Assembly: GCA_020028195.1 (NCBI GenBank)
Contig: JAHWYE010000198.1
Span: 1-7,914, forward strand
Length of the DNA: 7,914 nt
Origin: Nitrospirota bacterium
GTDB lineage: Bacteria > Nitrospirota > Nitrospiria > Nitrospirales > Nitrospiraceae
Direction: 5' to 3'
The translations under genes and the position numbers were made by a program. The first letter of the stretch is position 1. Each line of letters begins with the position of its first letter. Below are positions 5,515 through 7,914 of the stretch, piece after piece. The notes under the pieces were generated by a model that saw nothing but the letters and a program-made list of their open reading frames with translations, did no database searches and had not been told where the DNA came from.

Positions 5515-6765
5515 ATGGAAAACGAAGCAAGATTTGGGATGTCGCTCAGAGGATTTCTCAGGGTCATTTTTAAGCGACAAAACACCATCGTGCTTTTCTT
5601 TGGCGTCACCGTTTGCACCGTTGCCGTCGCGTCAGTCGTGGCTACGCCCACATACGAGGCCACCGCCCAAGTCCTCGTGAAGGTCGGAATGGAAGCTGTC
5701 TACACGCCCACTCTTCCTACGCGGGACACGGAACAAATTGTCAGGGTCGACCGTCAGCAGCAAATTAATTCAGAAATCGAAATTCTCAGAAGTCGGTTTC
5801 TAGCGCAGAGGGTGGTGGATTCCCTGCGACCCGAGGTCATTTACAAAGATTTGGACAACAGCGGCGGAGGATTTCTGAGCAATCTTTTTCGTGCGACCGA
5901 AGGCGACCAGTCTCCCACGCAGAGCAATGGAGACAGTATTATTGAGAAAGCAGTAACGAACCTCCAGAAAAACACCACGATTGGCGCGGTCAAGAGTTCT
6001 GACGTCATTAATGTCAGTTTCAGGCATACGGACCCCCAGGTGGCGGCCAAAGTGGTCAACACATTAGTGGACCTCTATCTCGATCGCCGTCTCCATGTCC
6101 ATAAAAACCCTGACTCCTACACATTTTTGCGCGATCAATCCCAGATTATGGAGAACGAACTACAACGGTCGGCAGAAAGTCTGAATACATTCAAGAAGGA
6201 ACATGACATAACTTCCCTTCAGGAAGAGAGGACCGTTCTTCTCAAACAGCAGGCTGACCTTCGCACGAAGGTGGTTGAGCTGGAGCTTAAGGAGCGTGAG
6301 CTTCTCACAAAATATACCGACCAGAGCCGCTTAGTCCAGGGCGTCCGGGACGAGATCGGATTGGTCCGCAATAAGGTGGTCGAGCTGGAGCGCAGGCAGA
6401 CGCGACTCAATCAGATTGAGCGGGAGTTCAACCGGATTCAGCAGGAGGTCGAGGTCGATCGCGAAAACTTCCGGCTCTATCTTACAAAATTCAAAGAGTC
6501 TCGCATCTTAAGCTCCATGGACCCAGGAAAAATGTCGAACGTTAGCGTGATTGAGCCGGCTCAGGCCCCCCTCAAGCCTGTGAGCCCCAACATTGTTCTG
6601 AATATGATCCTCGCTGTTTTTATTGGAGGAGTCGGGGCCTTCGGGTTGGCCTTCTTTTCTGAGTATATGGCGGAGAATCTAGAAGGGGCCGAAGACGTGG
6701 AGGAGCATCTCCGGCTACCGGTCCTTGCTTCGATTCCACAGATCAAGCTGCCCCGAGACGGATAA
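5515..6765 (+). CDS. Wzz/GumC-type polysaccharide chain-length determinant (co-polymerase)
   Basis: Inner-membrane protein expected to set exopolysaccharide chain length and help polymerisation/export with Wzy and an outer-membrane channel. The 416 residues show membrane helix 1 (about 24-43), a Wzz-type periplasmic start with P-T-Y-E-A-T-A-Q-V-L-V, a long coiled-coil periplasmic arm (about 205-335) dense in Glu, Lys, Arg and Leu, then the proline-rich motif A-P-L-K-P-V-S-P-N just before helix 2 (about 360-381). The cytoplasmic tail includes A-E-D-V-E-E-H-L-R-L-P-V-L-A-S-I-P, the segment that in GumC/BY-kinase fusions leads into the tyrosine kinase. Here the protein stops there, so any kinase must be a separate gene. 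ATG at 5515 has GGGGA (5504-5508) six bases upstream. The next gene starts 24 bases after the stop, same operon. Similar proteins are found in exosortase/PEP-CTERM polysaccharide loci. Confidence 0.92.
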   Translation: MENEARFGMSLRGFLRVIFKRQNTIVLFFGVTVCTVAVASVVATPTYEATAQVLVKVGMEAVYTPTLPTRDTEQIVRVDRQQQINSEIEILRSRFLAQRVVDSLRPEVIYKDLDNSGGGFLSNLFRATEGDQSPTQSNGDSIIEKAVTNLQKNTTIGAVKSSDVINVSFRHTDPQVAAKVVNTLVDLYLDRRLHVHKNPDSYTFLRDQSQIMENELQRSAESLNTFKKEHDITSLQEERTVLLKQQADLRTKVVELELKERELLTKYTDQSRLVQGVRDEIGLVRNKVVELERRQTRLNQIEREFNRIQQEVEVDRENFRLYLTKFKESRILSSMDPGKMSNVSVIEPAQAPLKPVSPNIVLNMILAVFIGGVGAFGLAFFSEYMAENLEGAEDVEEHLRLPVLASIPQIKLPRDG

Positions 6766-6789
6766 CCTCTCACAGGCGAGGTTGAGGTC

Positions 6790-7914
6790 ATGTACTGCGA
6801 CTTTTTCGGATTCAACGAAAAACCCTTCGACGTGACGCCTGATCCCCGGTTCCTCTTCCTAACGCCGGGCCATCGGGAGGCACTCGCCTCCCTCATTTAC
6901 GGGATCCACGAACGGAGGGGGTTCATCGCCATCGTAGGGGAGGTTGGGACGGGGAAAACGACCCTACTGAACAGCGTGTTGCGTCAGATCGAAAAAGAGG
7001 TCGAGCTCCGCGTGGGCGTCATCTTCAATACCGACCTCGACTTCAATAGCATGCTGGCCATGGCCCTCGTCGATCTGAAAATCGCCAAGCCCGGAGAGCG
7101 CTTGTCCAAGGCTAACCTGTTGCATCGGCTGAACGAGTTCGCGATCCGGCAGCTCTCCAGGGGAGGCAATGTCGTTCTCATGGTGGACGAAGCCCAGAAC
7201 CTGGACGCTAGTGCCATGGAAAACCTCAGACTCCTCTCGAATCTCGAGACGTACCGAACCAAGCTGATCCAGATCGTTCTCTCCGGGCAGCCCGAACTGG
7301 ATATCAAGTTGAGCAAGCCTGGGCTGCGGCAGCTCAACCAACGCATCAGTCTGAAGCGGTATATCACCCCGCTCCGCGAAAAGGAAACGTATGACTATAT
7401 CCAGCATCGCCTGACCATTGCAGGATACAGCGGCCCCACTCTTTTTGATACCCCAGGCCAGGAGTTGATCTGGGAATACTCAAAGGGGGTACCCCGAAAG
7501 ATCAACATCCTGTGTGACAATGCCCTCCTGATTGGGTATGGCTTGCAGCAGAAGACTATCGAAGCGACCATGATTGAGGAAGCCATTCGAGATCTCACCG
7601 TGACCCTTTTTGTCAGTACCAATGATGTCCCGGCGGCGGAAGCTGAGCCCGAGGTCACGCCACGAGAGGCTCCGGTGCCTTCGGCCGAGATCAGAGTCCC
7701 GGTGCCTGTGCCGGTGGCCGCTTCATCGGTTCAGGTGAGTAGGGCAACACAATGGAAGACTACGCCTTCGCGAGTCGCCGTGGCTGCCAGTGTAGTGCTC
7801 GCCGCCGGTGGGATCTTCTTCGCGGGCCTTTTCCTGGGAAGCTCCCAATTGGCGGGCCCTTCCCTAGGAACCTCACCCTCACCGGGGGGGATAAATGAAC
7901 CGCTGGTCAGCGAA
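6790..7914 (+). CDS. ExeA-like / exosortase-locus-like AAA ATPase with C-terminal membrane helix (3' end outside window)
   Basis: The frame stays open to the window edge (375 residues seen). It opens with F-F-G-F-N-E-K-P-F-D-V-T-P-D-P-R-F-L-F, the hallmark start of ExeA/GspA-type secretion ATPases and of the ATPases in PEP-CTERM/exosortase polysaccharide loci. Walker A is G-E-V-G-T-G-K-T (50-57), Walker B V-V-L-M-V-D-E-A-Q-N-L (128-138), followed by L-S-G-Q-P-E-L (164-170) and an L-N-Q-R-I arginine motif (about 180), so ATP hydrolysis is expected. After the AAA core (to about 275) comes a Pro/Val/Glu linker and one membrane helix (about 329-349, Ala/Val/Gly/Phe-rich), then a periplasmic tail cut off here. 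ExeA itself also has a membrane helix and a periplasmic peptidoglycan-binding part, so a wall-binding domain downstream is plausible, not seen. GAGG (6778-6781) lies eight bases before the ATG. Just downstream of the Wzz gene; probably energises or assembles the polysaccharide or secretion machinery. Confidence 0.9.
   Translation, partial: MYCDFFGFNEKPFDVTPDPRFLFLTPGHREALASLIYGIHERRGFIAIVGEVGTGKTTLLNSVLRQIEKEVELRVGVIFNTDLDFNSMLAMALVDLKIAKPGERLSKANLLHRLNEFAIRQLSRGGNVVLMVDEAQNLDASAMENLRLLSNLETYRTKLIQIVLSGQPELDIKLSKPGLRQLNQRISLKRYITPLREKETYDYIQHRLTIAGYSGPTLFDTPGQELIWEYSKGVPRKINILCDNALLIGYGLQQKTIEATMIEEAIRDLTVTLFVSTNDVPAAEAEPEVTPREAPVPSAEIRVPVPVPVAASSVQVSRATQWKTTPSRVAVAASVVLAAGGIFFAGLFLGSSQLAGPSLGTSPSPGGINEPLVSE

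Noticed and set aside
6964..7658. Minus-strand frames across the end of the window.
   Set aside because: They lie opposite the AAA ATPase gene, which has intact Walker motifs in the plus frame and runs open to the edge.

Overview
The window is a GC-rich, gene-dense bacterial segment with six protein-coding genes, cut at both ends. It reads like a chromosomal regulatory and cell-envelope region of an environmental Gram-negative-type bacterium. Candidate groups are the NC10/Rokubacteria/Nitrospirota-like lineages, but no taxonomic marker is present, so this is only an impression from gene content and style. I see no insertion sequence, CRISPR array, tRNA or rRNA.

Layout. (1) Positions 1-969 (+) hold the C-terminal part of a protein with bacterial Ig-like repeats. 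(2) Positions 1112-1813 (-) encode a lipoprotein of unknown function that converges on gene 1. (3) A divergent intergenic region carries a promoter at 1970-2000. (4) Positions 2106-4325 (+) encode a membrane sensor histidine kinase (MASE3-like eight-helix sensor, coiled-coil linker, GAF, HisKA_2, HATPase). An ATGA overlap links it to (5) a REC-ANTAR response regulator at 4322-4939. (6) Positions 4936-5125 form a structured spacer with a TTGACA promoter, hairpins and an intrinsic terminator. (7) Positions 5126-5443 encode a very short NarL/LuxR-type DNA-binding protein. (8) Positions 5515-6765 encode a Wzz/GumC-type polysaccharide co-polymerase. (9) Positions 6790 to the window end encode an ExeA-like / exosortase-locus-like AAA ATPase with a C-terminal membrane helix.

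How it may work together. HisKA_2 kinases paired with ANTAR regulators are an established pairing (EutW/EutV, PdtaS/PdtaR). ANTAR proteins bind paired hairpins in leader RNAs and prevent termination. Here the ANTAR gene is followed by a promoter, hairpins and a terminator that lies 51 nt before the short LuxR-type gene, and I see no good promoter downstream of that terminator. The most interesting reading is that the two-component system controls entry into the short-regulator and exopolysaccharide operon by transcription antitermination. This is inference: the hairpin loops do not match the ANTAR-target consensus as I recall it (A at loop position 1, G at position 4), and the terminator could simply end the kinase operon.
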